Origin: Acholeplasmataceae bacterium
GTDB taxonomy: Bacteria > Bacillota > Negativicutes > Acidaminococcales > Acidaminococcaceae
DNA: 8,485 bases
NCBI GenBank assembly: GCA_012744295.1
Contig: JAAYIB010000020.1
Coordinates: 1-8,485 of the forward strand
Direction: 5' to 3'
This document shows positions 7,291 through 8,485 of the stretch, piece by piece. Numbering within the stretch: the stretch's first letter is position 1; every line of letters begins with the position of its first letter. Position numbers and translations under genes: made by a program. The notes beneath the pieces were generated by a model that searched no databases, had not been told where the DNA came from, and was given only the letters and a program-made list of their open reading frames with translations.

Positions 7291-8031
7291 ATGGAATACA
7301 AGGTTTTAATCGTTGACGACGAGCTCCCTGCAAGGAAAGAACTGCGGTTCATCTTGGAAGAAATTGCCGGCGTCAAAGTTTGCGGGGAATGTTCGAACGG
7401 CAAAGAAGCACTTATTTATCTGCAATCAAACAAGGCAGACATTGTTTTTCTCGATGTTGAAATGCCTGTCATGGCAGGCATAGAGTGCGCCCAAAAAATA
7501 CAGTCTTTGCAGGAAGCGCCAAAAATCGTGTTTTCAACAGGCTTTGACCAGTTTGCTGTTCAGGCCTTCGAACTCGGCGCTTTCGACTATGTTCTCAAGC
7601 CTTATTCTGAAGAGCGCATACAGGCAACGATGAAAAGATTCCTTGATTACTGTCAGATTGCAAAAACAAGCAGCAGTAACATCCTGCTCGCTAAAAATAA
7701 AATTACCTTATCTACAGCCGAGAAAATTCTTGTATTTGATCCGGCAGACGAAATCTTCATAATAAAGACGGAAACAGGTTCCGCACTTTTTTACACGACA
7801 CGCGGAATAATCAAAACGAAGCTGTTGTTAAAAGACGCTGAAGAATTCCTCGGCAATTCCGGTTTCATCAGGACGCACAAGAGCTTTATTGTCAATCTGA
7901 ATAAAATCCGCGAGGTCTTGCCTTATTTTAATGACACCTATCTGCTCGTCATGGAAAATTTTGAAAAAGAAGAGGTACCGGTATCGAGGCATTTTATGAA
8001 AGCCTTCAAAAATGCCATAGGTCTGAAGTAA
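7291..8031 (+). CDS. LytTR-family response regulator
   Basis: A 246-residue DNA-binding regulator, the expected partner of the upstream LytS-type kinase. The receiver domain (about 1-120) has the acidic pocket D9-D10-E11, phospho-acceptor Asp55 in F-L-D-V-E-M-P, Thr83 in F-S-T-G and Lys103 in L-K-P-Y, so it should be phosphorylatable. The C-terminal LytTR domain (about 142-244) shows D-E-I-F-I-I-K-T-E, T-T-R-G-I-I, the typical block F-I-R-T-H-K-S-F-I-V-N-L-N-K-I, and V-P-V-S-R-H-F close to the end. LytTR domains bind tandem direct repeats using a beta-strand fold in place of a helix-turn-helix. AAAGGAG at 7276-7282, inside the end of the kinase gene, is its ribosome site, so translation of the two is probably coupled. 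The likely target is the divergent membrane-protein/CoA-transferase operon; this follows from gene order only. Confidence 0.94.
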   Translation: MEYKVLIVDDELPARKELRFILEEIAGVKVCGECSNGKEALIYLQSNKADIVFLDVEMPVMAGIECAQKIQSLQEAPKIVFSTGFDQFAVQAFELGAFDYVLKPYSEERIQATMKRFLDYCQIAKTSSSNILLAKNKITLSTAEKILVFDPADEIFIIKTETGSALFYTTRGIIKTKLLLKDAEEFLGNSGFIRTHKSFIVNLNKIREVLPYFNDTYLLVMENFEKEEVPVSRHFMKAFKNAIGLK

Positions 8032-8083
8032 AAACAAAAAGCCCCGTTTTCTGACTCAATTACAGTCAGAAAACGGGGCTTTC
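8030..8083. terminator. Long hairpin terminator shared by convergent genes
   Basis: A perfect 17-base-pair inverted repeat: agccccgttttctgact at 8040-8056 pairs with agtcagaaaacggggct at 8064-8080 around a seven-base loop. On the minus strand it is followed by TTTTTGTTTTT, a strong tail for the thiamine diphosphate enzyme gene, and that tail reaches into the stop codon of the response regulator. On the plus strand the tail is only TTTC, so it should work less well in that direction, although it starts only nine bases after the regulator's stop codon. Confidence 0.92.
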
Positions 8084-8091
8084 ATAAGCTC

Positions 8092-8485
8092 TTACTTATT
8101 GAATTTCACATAGGAGGTTATTTCCGCTCCGCTCACCATTGGTGAAACCATGTCCTGCGGATTAATAGAGACCTCAATAATCCTCGGTTCGTTTTGAGCA
8201 AGCGCTTCCTCAAGCGCCTCGGCAAGCGCTTCCGGAGAATCGACATGAACACCCTTGATGCCGAACGCCTCGCCATATTTGACAAAGTCGACGAAAGCCG
8301 GCATTTCACAAGCGGTAAACCGCTTGGCAAAAAACACTGTCTGCAGCTGGCGAATCATGCCAAGGCCCGAATTGTTAAAAACAATGGAAATTACAGGGAG
8401 ACAGTTGCCTGCTACGGTAAATAACTCGGACCCGGTCATTTTGAAGCCACCGTCTCCAGAAATACTGATAACCCTGCTGTTCGGA
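8092..8485 (-). CDS. Acetolactate-synthase-like thiamine diphosphate enzyme, C-terminal part
   Basis: The frame is open at the right edge; 130 residues before TAA are visible, so this is only the C-terminal domain of a protein that is usually about 550 residues. The first ATG inside (8439) is internal to a conserved motif and is not the start. The thiamine diphosphate/metal motif is seen: G-D-G-G-F, then 24 residues after G-D-G, then N-N-S-G, followed by L-G-M-I-R-Q-L-Q-T-V-F-F and F-V-K-Y-G-E-A-F-G-I-K-G. These fit acetolactate synthase large subunits and their relatives best. The end, S-P-M-V-S-G-A-E-I-T-S-Y-V-K-F, is not the usual IlvB ending, so a paralogue acting on another 2-oxo acid is possible. 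The N-terminal substrate-binding part lies outside the window, so the reaction cannot be fixed. It is transcribed toward the regulator gene and ends at the shared hairpin. Confidence 0.85.
   Translation of the reverse strand, partial: PNSRVISISGDGGFKMTGSELFTVAGNCLPVISIVFNNSGLGMIRQLQTVFFAKRFTACEMPAFVDFVKYGEAFGIKGVHVDSPEALAEALEEALAQNEPRIIEVSINPQDMVSPMVSGAEITSYVKFNK

Noticed and set aside
2794..8485. An oxalate-degradation pair (formyl-CoA transferase plus oxalyl-CoA decarboxylase)
   Set aside because: A CaiB-family transferase and a thiamine diphosphate enzyme are both present, but they are in separate, oppositely placed transcription units, and the visible C-terminal domain looks like acetolactate synthase and not oxalyl-CoA decarboxylase.

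Overview
The window looks like mid-GC chromosomal DNA from an anaerobic, Bacillota-like bacterium, perhaps of the Negativicutes or Clostridia. This rests on strong Shine-Dalgarno sequences (AAGGAGG, GGGAGGG, AAAGGAG), a LytS/LytTR two-component pair, a class II CCA enzyme with an HD domain, and gene families common in those lineages. The placement is an inference and was not tested. No tRNA, rRNA, CRISPR array, insertion sequence or phage gene is visible.

Layout. Positions 1-2584 (minus strand) hold a probable two-gene unit. It is a complete CCA tRNA nucleotidyltransferase followed, 49 bases downstream, by a secreted DUF1343 (NamZ-type) protein whose C-terminus is cut off by the left edge. 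A strong Rho-independent terminator at about 2667-2710 separates this unit from the next one. Positions 2794-5410 (minus) hold a tight three-gene operon: a DUF5058-like membrane protein, a second membrane protein of about the same size, and a CaiB/BaiF-family (class III) CoA-transferase. A 215-base divergent control region (5411-5625) follows. On the plus strand come a LytS-type sensor histidine kinase (5626-7287, TTG start) and a LytTR response regulator (7291-8031), three bases apart. A long hairpin terminator separates the regulator from a convergent minus-strand gene at the right edge, the C-terminal part of an acetolactate-synthase-like thiamine diphosphate enzyme.

How the genes may work together. 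LytS/LytTR systems of known function (BtsSR and YpdAB in E. coli, LytST in B. subtilis) sense small carboxylates such as pyruvate and switch on a transporter gene. Here such a pair is divergent from two paired membrane proteins and a CoA-transferase. The simplest reading is a carboxylate sensing, uptake and CoA-activation cassette: the kinase detects an external acid, the regulator induces the operon, the two membrane proteins form a transporter, and the CoA-transferase makes the CoA thioester. The substrate is unknown. The edge thiamine diphosphate enzyme could act on 2-oxo acids in related metabolism, but it has its own transcription unit and the link is only positional.
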